Shown here piece after piece: positions 12,836 through 24,102 of a stretch of 64,000 nt of DNA. The stretch is from Rhabditophanes sp. KR3021 (Eukaryota > Nematoda > Chromadorea > Rhabditida > Alloionematidae): assembly GCA_963281155.1 (NCBI GenBank), contig CAUJLY010000002.1, positions 7,192,001-7,256,000 on the forward strand, read 5' to 3'. The stretch's first letter is position 1; each line of letters opens with the position of its first letter. The notes under the pieces are model-generated. The model was not told the DNA's origin. It saw only the letters and a program-made list of their open reading frames with translations, and did no database searches. A program made the position numbers and the translations under genes.

Positions 12836-13056
12836 CAGTGCCTTCTATATAGACTTTTATTATTATATTATTGTATTGTATTTGTATATTGTAGTATTAG
12901 ATTATTATTTTGTACAGATCAAAAGAAAGGAGAACTTTAATAGATTGTATATTTTCTTTAAATAAAGAGTATAACAAATGTTTTGGTTTGAATTTTACTC
13001 AAAGTAAGAGTAGGTATATAAAATAAATCGCAATAATCTACCCCATATCAATTAAA
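12836..13056. other. 3' ends of two convergent genes
   Basis: AT-rich convergent 3' region with AATAAAG near 12960 for the plus-strand kinase gene. No coding signal. Confidence 0.4.
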
Positions 13057-13982
13057 TTACTTTTTTGGGACATCTCCAACTCTTTCATCTTTAACAAATG
13101 GACCATCCGCTTTTTCATTTTGGCTTCCAGAACTTGTATCAACCTTACTACTTATTGAACTTAAACCATGAGGAAAGGCACTTCTAAAATGTATTTCTTA
13201 TAAATTGCAATTTTGTTTTTTTGTATAAATCGTAACACAATTATACCTTAATTGCTTGCTTGCAATTCGAAAAGAAAGAAAACGTTCAAATAGTTAACAA
13301 AAAGTATCATATTACCAAGCAATTTATATGGTTTTGTTAAAATCGGCGCAGTTATTGCGTTTATCAAAATGTGGAATAATGTAATTTACATATATTATTT
13401 TTCTGCTTATCATAATAAATTGTTAAATATAACAATAGTTCTTCAAAGAACGCTTGTCCAACTCCAACATATGTGGGTGCTTAATATTTGAATAATATAA
13501 TAGCGTTGTATCAAATAGATATTCTTATTTTAATAATTGCAGTCATATTGAACAAGTTTCTTGTGATTTTGTTGTAAATGTTCTTTGTGAAAAGTACAAA
13601 ATTGATATGAGTCATAGAATAAGTCGGGTCCATCTCTTCAGAAAAAATAAACAGTTTTTGTAAACACACTTTTATAAAAATCCTTCAATAAAGTTTTCAA
13701 AAATTACAATACGATATAAATTGCGTTACAATAATATAGATTTTGATAGACAAAATATAAAATGGCATTATTAATTTCAACTTCATGTTTGCCCTCCAAA
13801 ATTTTATCTACAAGTTGACTGTCTTCACGTATTAGTCTGACATCAGTTATCCGACCTTCGACATGACCCAAAAGGAATATAGCAACAAATAGCAAAGCAT
13901 TCCGCTCACTCACATGTAATAGCAATGATTTAAAGTTTGAATGTGCATTAGAAGACTTCGGATTGGCACCTTTCCTTGACAT
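13057..13982 (-). CDS. Small putative membrane protein, unknown
   Basis: Proposed exons are 13708-13982 and 13057-13183 on the minus strand, 133 residues; the intron is long for this window (about 520 nt). The first exon starts MSRKGANPKSSNAHSNFK, contains a hydrophobic helix (NALLFVAIFLLGHVEG), and its ATG follows a TTAG acceptor by one base. The second exon is hydrophilic (SSKVDTSSGSQNEKADGPF) and ends DVPKK. Phases match (2 then 1). The second exon is convincing as coding sequence; its link to the first is inferred from phase only. Confidence 0.38.
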
Positions 13983-14109
13983 TCTAACGGCAAATCGGAA
14001 AGATAGTTAATCAAGTCAAAACTAAATGGAGTTTTCGACAAAGACTTCTCCTTATAACACTAGATAATTTGAATTTAGTAAATAATCATATACAAATTAA
14101 GTAATAGGA

Positions 14110-14262
14110 AGAAGCAAGGCTAGAAGATGCACCGGCAAAGTCGAGAAAACTGGTTGGTATAAAGGATCTTGAAAAGGTAGTTGAAGTCGTGTTTATTTTG
14201 TGTAAATATATTCAAATGTTTATTAAGACAATTAAAAATAACATTATTCATTTATTCAAAGA
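14110..14262. other. Coding-like plus-strand stretch, unresolved
   Basis: After TAATAG at about 14101-14106 the plus strand stays open for roughly 54 codons beginning EEARLEDAPAKSRKLVGIKD, with a possible donor after about 23 codons. No start codon or partner exon was found. Confidence 0.15.
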
Positions 14263-14654
14263 CTAAGGACAATTTATCAGGAGTTGCATATGGAATGTTT
14301 CATTAGAATCATCACTAGTTTCTTTTATATGATTGATCCTTATGTAAAATTAAGTAACTCCAGATTATCTGCAGCAATATCATTAAAAATAATGGCATCA
14401 CCACCGAATATTTCGAGTACATGCTAAGCAGGAGACTTCAATGGTTCAATCTCATAATTATCTACTACCTCGATAATTGCTTTAATGGAATGCAAGCATT
14501 TTATATTTTGAGTTGAAGCAAAAATAACATATATTCTTCATTTTGTGTAGGGATTTCCACATCTCATTAAATTTAGTCAATTAATGAAATACAATTTGAA
14601 GTCAAACTTGTAGCATAGTCCAATCTTATAATTTACCTCTTCTGCAATAGACAC
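14263..14654 (-). pseudogene. Decayed coding sequence with in-frame stops
   Basis: Read on the minus strand from about 14654, one frame gives a protein-like sequence (VSIAEEVNYKIGLCYKFDF, then IKCLHSIKAIIEVVDNYEIE, then LEIFGGDAIIFNDIAADN) broken by three in-frame stops. A frame shift then leads to a tail reading ETSDDSNETFHMQLL. The amino acid composition is clearly coding-like against an AT-rich background. The family is not recognised. Loss of function is directly visible. Confidence 0.5.
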
Positions 14655-14816
14655 AGTTAAATAATGGTGTATTGTTCAATATTATGCCTTCTTGATTATT
14701 ATTGATGTAATAATAAATGTTTAAGATAAGCTAGTTTAAAGTTGTTTTTGTTGTATTGTGACTAAATTTGTAAATTTTTTTTAATTTTTGGGTCAAACTG
14801 GAGGCATTACCTACAG

Positions 14817-14888
14817 TCCCAGCTAGTATAGTGGTGAGTATCCGCGCCTGTCACGTGCGAGACCAGGGTTCGATTCCCTGGCTGGGAG
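14817..14888 (+). tRNA. tRNA-Asp (anticodon GTC)
   Basis: A full cloverleaf can be drawn: 7-bp acceptor stem TCCCAGC/GCTGGGA with discriminator G, a D arm with the A box TAGTATAGTGG, and an anticodon stem CGCGC/GTGCG around CTGTCAC with GTC at 14850-14852. The T arm is CCAGG/CCTGG with GGTTCGATT (B box). A T-run about 2 nt after the 3' end (TATTTTTTGG) is a Pol III terminator. No CCA is encoded, as expected in a eukaryote. Confidence 0.96.
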
Positions 14889-15497
14889 TATTTTTTGGTT
14901 CATTGGATTAAATAGAAGCCAACCACTTTCATCACCGAATAACACTTTTTCACTCTTTTATTCCATTTCCACCTAAATTAGAGAGTTAAAGATGTTTTTA
15001 ACTAAAAACAATGGGATAATAGTAACAACCAGTATATACATTTCCAGTAAGAAGAATGGATATCCACAAGCATGTTTTGTCGACATCCAAATAAATAAAA
15101 GAAAAAAAAAGACAAAGATAATTATCCAAAATATTTAAGACAAATAGTGCACAATAAAAGTTATCTGAATAGTTAATTGCTTAAATTACAGTTATTGATT
15201 AGCCACACAATAACTAAATTATCGAAAAATTGAATATGAACTTGATCAAACCTTTGCAATCTCTTTTCAGACTGTAAATTCTGTTTATAAGAGATACTTT
15301 TAACCTCGCTCCAAAGTTGTGCAACAGAATTAGAATAATGGACATTTATTTACCTTTGTTTTAATTATCAACTTTTATATAAATACGCAGTAGATTAATT
15401 TACAGAAATAAAATATTATCTTTGACACTTATTATGTAGCTAATTAATCGTAAACTAAATTGACGTATAAAAACAATGCAATGTTTATTATGCAAAA
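14889..15497. other. Intergenic, no gene seen
   Basis: AT-rich spacer between tRNA-Asp and the 5S rRNA gene. Stops occur in all frames. Confidence 0.5.
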
Positions 15498-15616
15498 AGC
15501 TTACACCACTACGGATTCCCAGGACGTCTCCGATCCAAGTACTAAGGTAGCTCGAAGTTGATTCACTTCTCAGATCGAACGGGATGAGGTGCTTTCAACA
15601 TGATATGAGCGTAAGC
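15498..15616 (-). rRNA. 5S ribosomal RNA
   Basis: On the minus strand the sequence starts GCTTACGCTCATATCATGTT and ends GTGGTGTAAGC, so the termini pair as 5S helix I. The internal control region includes AGTACTTGGATCGGAGACG and CCTGGGAATCC, characteristic of 5S. It is 119 nt, the usual length, followed by a T-run (GCTTTTT) as terminator. It resembles the Caenorhabditis 5S gene as I know it (ATATCA near the 5' end, TTAGTACTTGGATCGGAGAC). Only one copy lies in the window; no spliced-leader RNA gene was identified next to it. Confidence 0.93.
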
Positions 15617-16383
15617 GATAATGCATATCAACAAAATGTATCTAAAATAAAGAGACTTTTGGGTACGCCAGCTCGAATGGGTTACCAATGCAAGGAAAAA
15701 TAGGAATATTCCAATGAGTTTAATTTTAACAAAATCATTGTAAAATAATAATTGGTTTGTTTTAATCACCAAGATCTGATTGATAAACACAATATTTTAA
15801 AATCGAACAAATAATGTGTGGGTGGTTTGGCATTCGCAAATTTAGTTTGAACAAACTAAAAGTGTAATTCGTAATCAACGTAATTATGAATCTAATACAA
15901 CATAGTAAAGTCGATTTGAGTACATTTTCAAGAATTAGCAAATGAAAGAATGATAGTGTTCCTGTTTTTATCAATTATACAACAGCGAAGTTCATTCGGT
16001 AATTATAGCGGAAGTTTCTTTTAAACAAATTGTGAATCAAATATGCAACAGAATAAAAAGATAGTCCGGTATCAATAGATGTGAATTTAGGAAACATTGT
16101 GCTCGATGTATGCTATGGATTGCGTTCTAATTCACTTACAAGTCTGAATTTAATTATTCGGGTATTAAAACAACAACACACATGTTTTCATTTCCAATGA
16201 ATAACTTGACAATCAAAAGAAATATTCCAAATCTTAAAGAATTAATTTACAACAAATGCTTGGCATAGTAACTTTATCTGACGTTGATGTCAACCAATGT
16301 TATAATGCAATACAAAATTCAACAAAGAAGTTGCTGAACGTAGACTTTTTATTTTTTGAAGCCACAAGTACCTTCCGATCCTT
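15617..16383. other. Intergenic, no gene seen
   Basis: The two overlapping minus-strand frames here (about 15620-15974) have no coding character and the first overlaps the 5S gene. No RNA fold or repeat that I can defend. Confidence 0.45.
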
Positions 16384-16858
16384 CTAAAATGTTTTTATAA
16401 AATTCATGTCTTTTCCACTGTTTCTGTGTGTAATATGAAATTCCTTCAATAATGGATATTCATCAGTAAAATTGAAATCGCTTAAATCAAAATTGATACC
16501 TTCAACATAAGAATTGTAAGTTTATGAAGAAAAATAAAAGACTTTCTTTGTTATTCTGAATTTTTAGCTACTTTTATACGTCCTCATTAAGTTTGTTATA
16601 AGAAGCTCTTTGTTTGATTGAAACGGTTTTGTTATCAGACGATCGCGTATATGTGAATGTACAAATGCTATCATCAATTGTTGGTATTGTAATAACGGTT
16701 GTGGCTAGAACATTGCTAGGAGGATTAATATCAGTGCCATCGTAAATGAATGAAAATGCAAATTCTATTCCATCTGAATCTGCTGTGAAATAGTTAAAAA
16801 AATAAATATACTCATCTTCATCGTAGTTTATTTGGTGTTCTGAATTTCTAATTCTTAA
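16384..16858 (-). pseudogene. Unidentified coding fragments, probably broken gene
   Basis: Two minus-strand stretches look strongly coding. The first, about 16574-16858, is open for more than 90 codons and includes NYDEDEYIYFFNYFTADSD, GIEFAFSFIYDG and VLATTVITIPTIDDSICTF. The second, about 16384-16518, reads YNSYVEGINFDLSDFNFTDE and ends KDMNFIKTF with a stop. They lie in tandem, but no GT/AG pair joins them in phase and neither has a clear start codon. Sequence style suggests a secreted or structural protein; the family is not recognised. It may be a pseudogene or a gene with small missed exons. Confidence 0.45.
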
Positions 16859-17964
16859 TTATACTCAATTTCATCAGTTTTAATAACAATATAAAAAATT
16901 ATGATTAATCTACATGAATTATCATTATTATTGCTTGTAGATTATTGATTTATTTGAATATCAACTTAGGATAAGAATACATTTTTTACTGATTGCAAAA
17001 GTAATTAACCACGTTTGATAAAATATGTTTAGTTTCATTTAGATAAATGCAAATAAATTAGTTGAAATCATTAACTAATAAGTTTGCTTTTGTTAATTTG
17101 AAATGGAAAGATATTTTAGTTAAAAAAGTGCAAACTTGAAATGAATTAGATGCAACGTGTTTATTATTGCATTATTTTAGATATCTCGTTTATATGAATT
17201 AAGCTTCTCTAATGTTATTTGGTATTGCTGGGCATTAACTTTGATTGCTTTGGATGGCGAGACTTATTTGGCTATTTTTATGAATTTTTCATCTTCAGTA
17301 TCAAGTTTTATCTATCTTTGTAATACAATAAATTTATTATTTCAATTTGTGTTTTCTAATATCTTTAATTTTGTGTACTTTTATATAATATATTAATAAT
17401 AAAGTATTGTTTTGTTTGATTAAATCCAACCAAGTATTCAATAGCATCCTCATATCCATATGCTTTTTTGCAATCAACATACAAAACCGAATTACAATTA
17501 AACTGACAATCGCTCCATTGAATGCTAAGAAAGGATTCCTTTGGTCAAATGAAAGAAAAGGAATTTACATTCCCTTCAACCGACTTATTAACTAATTTCT
17601 TTGCTAAGCTTTCTAAAGTTTACAACGATTATTTAGAAATGTAACTTTTCAATAATTTTTATGTGAATGTATTGCTTCATATGACTCTAGTTATACTTGT
17701 ATTAAAACAAATAAAATATTTTAATTAAACTCTTCTCATTTGTTACTTTTAAAAGCAAAGCATGAATTTTGGAAAATAATTATTAAAAGGCAAAAACAGA
17801 ATATGAGGTCATGCAAAAATAAGTTGGAACATTTTGAATAAATTACTATCCAAAATATTTCCGAATCGTTCAAACTGAATTTTTTGACAAATTAAATGCT
17901 ATGAATTAAAAATAGATGATTTTCAAATAAAAGAACTTTCCATACAATAATGTTTTATTTCAAA
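16859..17964. other. Intergenic, mostly empty
   Basis: No convincing gene. A plus-strand frame of 62 codons at 17407-17595 ends NAKKGFLWSNERKGIYIPF, which looks somewhat coding-like, but has no ATG in a good context and no partner exon. Confidence 0.4.
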
Positions 17965-19763
17965 TTATAACCAAATTTTGGAACTAAAATAATTTTCTTT
18001 TGGTAATTTAATATCCATAACACTCCAAGTTTTGTTATCTTTGTTGTATGATTGAACTTGGTCAGTGTTGAATCCACCTGCAACAATAATAGATGTTTCA
18101 TTTTCGATAGATCTTGCACCCGAAACAGGAATAGTCAAATTTGCAAGTTTATCCCATTTGTTATTTTTTATGTCGTAAACTTGGCACAATGATTGAGTAT
18201 CTCTACCCCCTGTACATGTAATTGTATGTTCAAATACAGACAGAGCAGTAAAATGTGTTTTATTTGGAATATCAGCCAAAAAACTCCATTTACCCTCACG
18301 TGGATCAAATCTAAACACTTTATTTATTTAATTAATGTTTTTAATTACCTCTGGAACTTGGTAGACTGAGAATCTCCTACAGCGTAAATAATTTCATCAA
18401 CAATAACTGAATCGTGACGACTAATTGGTTGTAATAATTTTGGAGCATCAATCCATTTCATTTTTTCAGGTTCAAAACTAAATATAAAATAAATTTAAAT
18501 ATTGCCATACTTACTATTCAACAGTGTCAATTGATTTGCCATTTAAGTATCCACCAATAACATAAATTCTATTTGAGTGAACAACAGATGAATAATCATA
18601 TTTATTACAAGTCATTTCCAATGAAAGAACTTCAGATTGGTTACTTTCCAAATTATACCTAAAAATGTTTAGTTGATAATTAAAACTGAGAACATACTTT
18701 TCGATTTTTTTGCTATTTCCATTTCCTAATACAAATACATCATTTCCTATTTTTTCTGAGCAATGTCCACTTTTTCCAATAGATAAACTCCCAATTGTTT
18801 TTACTGAATTTTGTTTCATATAAATTTCAACAACTGATTGATTTGATGGAGCCCCTCCAACTTAAAAAATATAATTATTTATTAATTCAAGACTTACACA
18901 AAATCATTTTTGAATAACTATTTTTTGAAACTACGCTGCTAACGACAATTTTTTCATTTTTTTTCGCACAAATTTTAGGGATTAGAAATTTGATTAAATT
19001 CGGAATCAAATAAATCTTCTCATTTTTTTCAACATATTCCTCTAATGTTATATGATCAACTTTTGTATAATCAATTTGTGAAACTAAATCGAGCCAATCC
19101 GGTTTTCTGTTATTAAAGTCATATTCGACCCAGCGTGTAATTATATCCAAAATTATTACTTGATCCTTATTCTTTAAAAAACCTTTCCTCATAAGTTTTA
19201 AGAAATTGTCTCTTGAAAATGAATCAAAAGCCTTTATTTCACAGAGAGCTTTAAAATTGGCGGTTATCAACTGTTCAGTCAAATTATGATATTCTTCGAG
19301 TTCAGATCTACTCGAATTTTCATAGAAAATGCCTAGGTAAATAACAAAATCCTTTTTTTTAATCCATTCGATTAATTTAATCTAAATAAATAATTAAAAG
19401 TTACTCAAAATTAACGCACTCTTATATCAGCCGAGTTTAACTCAATTTGAACTTGCAAAAAAGCGGCAATCTTATCCCCATCAATTTTAAAATCATCTCC
19501 AGAGTGAACGTATTCATAGTAAACTTTAAAATCAGCCAGCTTCAAACTCTTAATATCAAATTGGGCTGAAACAATCAAGTTTATCAAAAGAATATATTAA
19601 CAAACTTACTTTGGGTGATATCCTTGGTGAGCAAGTCATAAAAATACTTGCTATGCCCAGCCAAGATCATTCTTGAAACTTTTATACACCCGTCACTGAA
19701 TACTAATTCAGCATCATTAAAAAGACTAGCTTCAAACAAATTGGGAAAATATTGGTAGATCAT
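17965..19763 (-). CDS. BTB-BACK-kelch protein (Cullin-3 adaptor type)
   Basis: Seven exons join in phase to 521 residues: 19610-19763, 19420-19565, 18898-19381, 18698-18860, 18515-18658, 18349-18477, 17965-18310. The BTB domain occupies about residues 1-100 (NDAELVFSDGCIKVSRMILA, GHSKYFYDLL), followed by a BACK region (NFKALCEIKAFDSFSRDNFL). Kelch blades with GG pairs follow (VIGGYLNG, ITCTGGRD, IVAGGFN). Family members bridge Cullin-3 and a substrate held by the propeller, or bind actin. Paralogous pieces occur at 2-328 (kelch end) and 44052-44349 (BTB start), so a lineage-expanded family is likely. All exons are open, with no defects. Confidence 0.88.
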
Positions 19764-20214
19764 TTCTTAATTTAGTGAAGTAAAAGGTATTCTTGAACAA
19801 AAATGGAAAATTGCTTAATTAAGAGAAGCAAAATGTGGTTATGTAAGGATTGTTATCATTGTATTTGGAGATAAGAATGTGACGGAGTTTTATAATTTCT
19901 GATCACAACTGATAATTCTACATTAAATGTAATTAATAAGTCCAAATATTTGTGTCATCAAAAAAATAAAATCTGGAGACGTATGCAATTATACATTTTC
20001 AAAAACTGATTAACACATTTTGAATGATTGTAAGTTTTGTCCAAGCATTACAAATAAATAGAACGGGATATATTCTGCATAATTAAATGTCTTTGAAAAT
20101 AATAAAACAAATTGATTTAATAAATAGTTTTATTCAACATCAAAAAGTAGTTATTAAAAATTAATGACTAATTAATGGTTAACAAAAATAATTATTAAAA
20201 GGATAACAAGCTAA
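19764..20214. other. Intergenic, no gene seen
   Basis: AT-rich region between the kelch gene start (minus strand) and the 3' end of the small secreted-protein gene. No coding signal. Confidence 0.5.
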
Positions 20215-20794
20215 TTAATTGTTATCCTTAATAGGTCTAATTTTACATAAATGTGTTTGTGGACATAAAAGCATGTCTCCATTACTTGACAACACCAAAT
20301 ATTCTTTTTGATCCCATTGGATATCTTTAACAATCCCCTTGGTTTTGAAGTGATCTCCGAAAACAAAGCGACACGGTTCGTAGTATTGCTTTAATTATTA
20401 TATGCATGTGTTACATTTCTTTAACAAACTATTTGTCTTTGCTTATCTGTGATGACCGTTGCTGTCAAGTTGGCAGAACTCAATAGTATGTTTAAAATAA
20501 AATCATTTACAATATCATTATCAATTTCCTTAGTTCGCTTGGTAAGATTATTAATAAGGGAAGACCACAAGTGGTAAAAAAAATATTTTTGTACTATGTT
20601 TATAAGTTTCGAAAAAGTGTATTCCTATTCTGGTTCTTGTAATTGTGACTTTAGTATAGTCACGAAAATGACACCCAACATTCTTGATTAAATGATTGGA
20701 TTGAACCTAAACCATAAAATAAAGCTTTGTCAAATATGATTTAACTTACATGTAGTAATAGTAGCAGGAAGAAAAGCAACCCGAGATACAACAT
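20215..20794 (-). CDS. Small secreted protein with an apparent frame break
   Basis: Read on the minus strand from the ATG at 20794, preceded 5 nt upstream by a TTTTAG acceptor. The first exon is a signal peptide (MLYLGLLFFLLLLLH) ending at a GTAAGT donor. After a 43-nt intron the frame continues VQSNHLIKNVGCHFRDYTKV to about 20580, where a run of eight T interrupts it. In the next frame LTKRTKEIDNDIVNDFILNI follows, then a further exon with YYEPCRFVFGDHFKTKGIV and CPQTHLCKIRPIKDNN, stop at 20215-20217. Removing one T from the run restores one open protein of roughly 170 residues. The family is not recognised. Either an assembly indel or a recent lesion. Confidence 0.55.
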
Positions 20795-21123
20795 ATTTAC
20801 TAAAATGAAATCTAAAGCCAGCGAAGATTGTAGTTACGTCAAATCCAACCAAAAATTGCTATGCAGAACTAAGAATGGATGTTATTAAAATTGTCTGTGA
20901 ATTTATTCTTTTGATTCGATTGAAATTTGATACTACTTTTTACATTACAAAAAAACTAAATTGAAAAAAGATTTTATTTTGTATAAAATTAAAAAGACAT
21001 ATTCATTCATTCTAGCAGCCATTTAATTAGTTCTAATTGTAGGTTGTTATTTGTTAATATTCCGATGACTTTTCACCTGAAAAGAAAATAAAGTAAAATG
21101 AAATAAGAAAGAGTAGTGAAAGT
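20795..21123. other. Intergenic, no gene seen
   Basis: Short spacer holding the 3' end of the kinase gene (AAATAAAG near 21088) and the promoter side of the secreted-protein gene. Confidence 0.4.
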
Positions 21124-22224
21124 TTAATATTCGGAAAAGAACTTACTAATCCAATCAGTCAACTCTGCCTGATAAAATCTCGACCGTTCTGGCTTGATCG
21201 CATTCTGAACCAAGGCAGTCTCGAAGAGCTGATTATAATCGGCTCTGTTATCCACTATCTTTTCCAGACAGTTTTGAACAAAATTCACCATATTAGGAGT
21301 GCCTTTCATTTTATTCAAATCAACATTGCCTTCCACTATCTTAGCATACAACTCGAAAACAGTAGATTCCTCAGTCACAAACGGATTCACAGAAGTCATA
21401 GCCTCGTAAATTGTCACCCCAAATGACCAGACATCTGATTTGACCGTGTAAGAACTGCCATTTTCCTTAATTCTTTCCGGCGCCAAATACCCATACTCGC
21501 CCCGAGTGTCACTTCCTATAATTTGTGAATCAAACAATGAACCAGCAATTCCAAAATCACACAATTTCACCATCCCATCCCAATTCAATAAAATATTACT
21601 TGGTTTGATGTCTCTGTGCATGTATCTAAACAAAATGAATAAATCTACACAAAACACAAAACATACCCACACTCCTTTAGAAACATCAATCCACTGAGAA
21701 CTTCAACTAAGATGATAATCACATACTTTTCCTCAATACCATTCTTAGGAAAGTAAGCTTTGATAAATTTTGAAAGACAAGTTTGCATCACTTCCATGCA
21801 AATGTAGATGTAACATTCGTCAGACACGATGCCGTAACAGTTGACGATGTTTTTGTGTGTATGTGTCTTCAGGATTACCTTGCAATCCATGTAAGCTTTT
21901 TTTCTTTCCTCCGCATTCATTGTGATAGTTATTTCCTAAGTTCAAATAATCAAATTAATCACCCTTTTTAAATACCTTTATTGCAAATAGACCGGTCTCT
22001 ACAGCTACGCGATTGAAGTTAACTTTGACAACTGTTCCAAAAGCGCCACTTCCTAATGTATCCAGCAGCTTAAAATCCTGTCTAGTGACATTGTTATAAG
22101 TGACTCCATTATATTTGATAATATTCATAATAGCTGCAACTTCCGGTGGTGGCCCGAGATTCTGATTCTTAGCTGGACTAGGTCCAGTCCCAAGGAAATC
22201 AGCACAAGGTCTCTTGACGCTCAT
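21124..22224 (-). CDS. MAP kinase kinase (MKK4/MKK7-like)
   Basis: Exons 21976-22224, 21667-21935 and 21124-21625 (minus strand) give 339 residues. The kinase domain shows a glycine loop (LGSGAFGTVVKVNF), ATP lysine in FAIK, catalytic loop HRDIKPSNILL, DFG in KLCDFGIAGSLFDS, and APE in YGYLAPERI. IKPSNILL and CDFGI are MAP2K signatures. The C-terminus (LTDWISKFFSEY) resembles the end of MKK7. The activation segment (DSQIIGSDTRGEYGY) departs from the usual S-x-A-K-T-R-S-A-G-C pattern, so activation by an upstream kinase may differ. A TTTATAG acceptor lies about 8 nt before the ATG. The expected role is dual phosphorylation of a JNK or p38 kinase in stress signalling. Confidence 0.8.
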
Positions 22225-23555
22225 TACCAAACTATAAAATAATTATTAAAGCATTTCCTTATGAGAAAATCAATTTATTGGAAACGCTACAACTGACAAA
22301 TATACACAATATTGACTGGGCAGACCCAACTTCTTCTATAATCACTATCACCAAACATGACAATGAAACAATTTATGTAGTAGATGTGTGTCAGTGTATT
22401 GTTATTTTGTGTAATCACTACAACCATTTAAAGTCCACGATAAGATACAAATCAAACTATATGATATCATTAGACTATATATTTATACTAATTCTATAAA
22501 TCGAATTGTAGATGTTTAGGAATTATTGTATTTAAATAGTATGTAAATGATTAGAGTGACCGAGACAATCACAACTTCTAATAAACAACCTACTGTCGTA
22601 TGTATTTTAAAATAATGAATAAATTTTAGACATTTAAGTATATCTATATACCCACAACATCGGCATATTATTATGAGATCAAAAAAAATAACAGATATTC
22701 TCAATTACCGAAATGAATAATAGGTAATACTATTTATTTTTTGCTTGATAAAAAATGTTGTTTTATGAGTCACTGACAAGAATCTTCTTTTTTCTGGACA
22801 CTATGAGTCATGTCGTCGTTTAAACAAAGTAAACTTTCATCCCATTCCACCAACAACTTATCAAAGGAGTATATTCTTAGGCTTTACATGTAATTGGGGC
22901 GTAAATGTCTTCGAATGTGTGAAATAGACGATGAATATTTATGTGCAACAATAAAATATCCCACCTAATTAAACTTTATGATTAATCTTTGAAGTGATTA
23001 AACATTTGTTGGTTTGATAAGTAGGAAGCATACTTACAATGGACAACACCAACAAAAGGTTGATCAGATTCATGTGGTTTTTACATTTCCAAACAACAAA
23101 CTTACTTTTTCCTCATCTCCTTTCTGACAAATTGAAAGCAAAAAGTTCCTTTAAATGTGTGGAGATCAACACCCAGAAATAGCAAATGGTCCAATTGGCC
23201 CGCACCTTCCAAACTTTTACTTTAGTCGATAAAAGATCACACCTATTAATTTATACTCTACCCCAAGTACACTTCATTCCAACTGTCTTTCTCCTATCAA
23301 ATCCCCCAACTCTTGTTACGACTTTCTTCCAATAGATGCACAGCCCACTGCAATTTTAAAATTTTATCTGCCTAAATTTTGACCAAATTGGTTGTTTTGG
23401 GTCGAAAATTGGTACTTGTTATTGTTGCCATTAATTTAGATAATTTTTTTACATCTTTGTTGGTTTTGAGGATCGAGATTTGGGCGTTTTTTGGCTATAT
23501 CCGTTTCTTCACTTCAATTTTTAATTTGTTTCGAATTTCAGGTTAAAATACTATA
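22225..23555. other. Divergent intergenic region (MAPKK / eS28)
   Basis: No gene found. A plus-strand frame at 22278-22499 and a minus frame at 22516-22704 lack coding character. A pyrimidine-rich tract ending GAATTTCAG about 14 nt before the eS28 ATG is a splice acceptor, probably for a spliced leader. Confidence 0.45.
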
Positions 23556-23801
<246 letters not shown>

Positions 23802-24102
23802 ATGGAAACTTTCCTGTCGTCACTCTCACCCTTTCGCCAACACTCCTTTTTGTTTTTGTTAGATTGGATTTGTTGTGGGTGTGAAGAATCGTGCTTTGCT
23901 TCATTTGTTTTTCAATAAAAAAGAATCTACTTTGATGTGTCTTTTTCTTTATTAATTAATAAATAAAGTGTTGTTGCCACATCTTGCTCCTTCTAATTTA
24001 TATTTGTTGTCGATACCAATCGTTTTAACGATCTCCTAATATATCATCTTCTTTGTGGGTGAAATAAAAATTTAATTCTTTTTTATAGTAAGAAAGGTAG
24101 TT

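Noticed and set aside
15748..15790. Spliced-leader RNA candidate near the 5S gene (GGTTTGTTTTAATCACCAAG)
   Set aside because: It superficially resembles the SL1 start, but has no GT donor at the right distance and no Sm site of the AATTTTTGG type.
15563..15974. Two minus-strand frames of 70-75 codons
   Set aside because: They overlap the 5S rRNA gene or AT-rich spacer and have no coding character.
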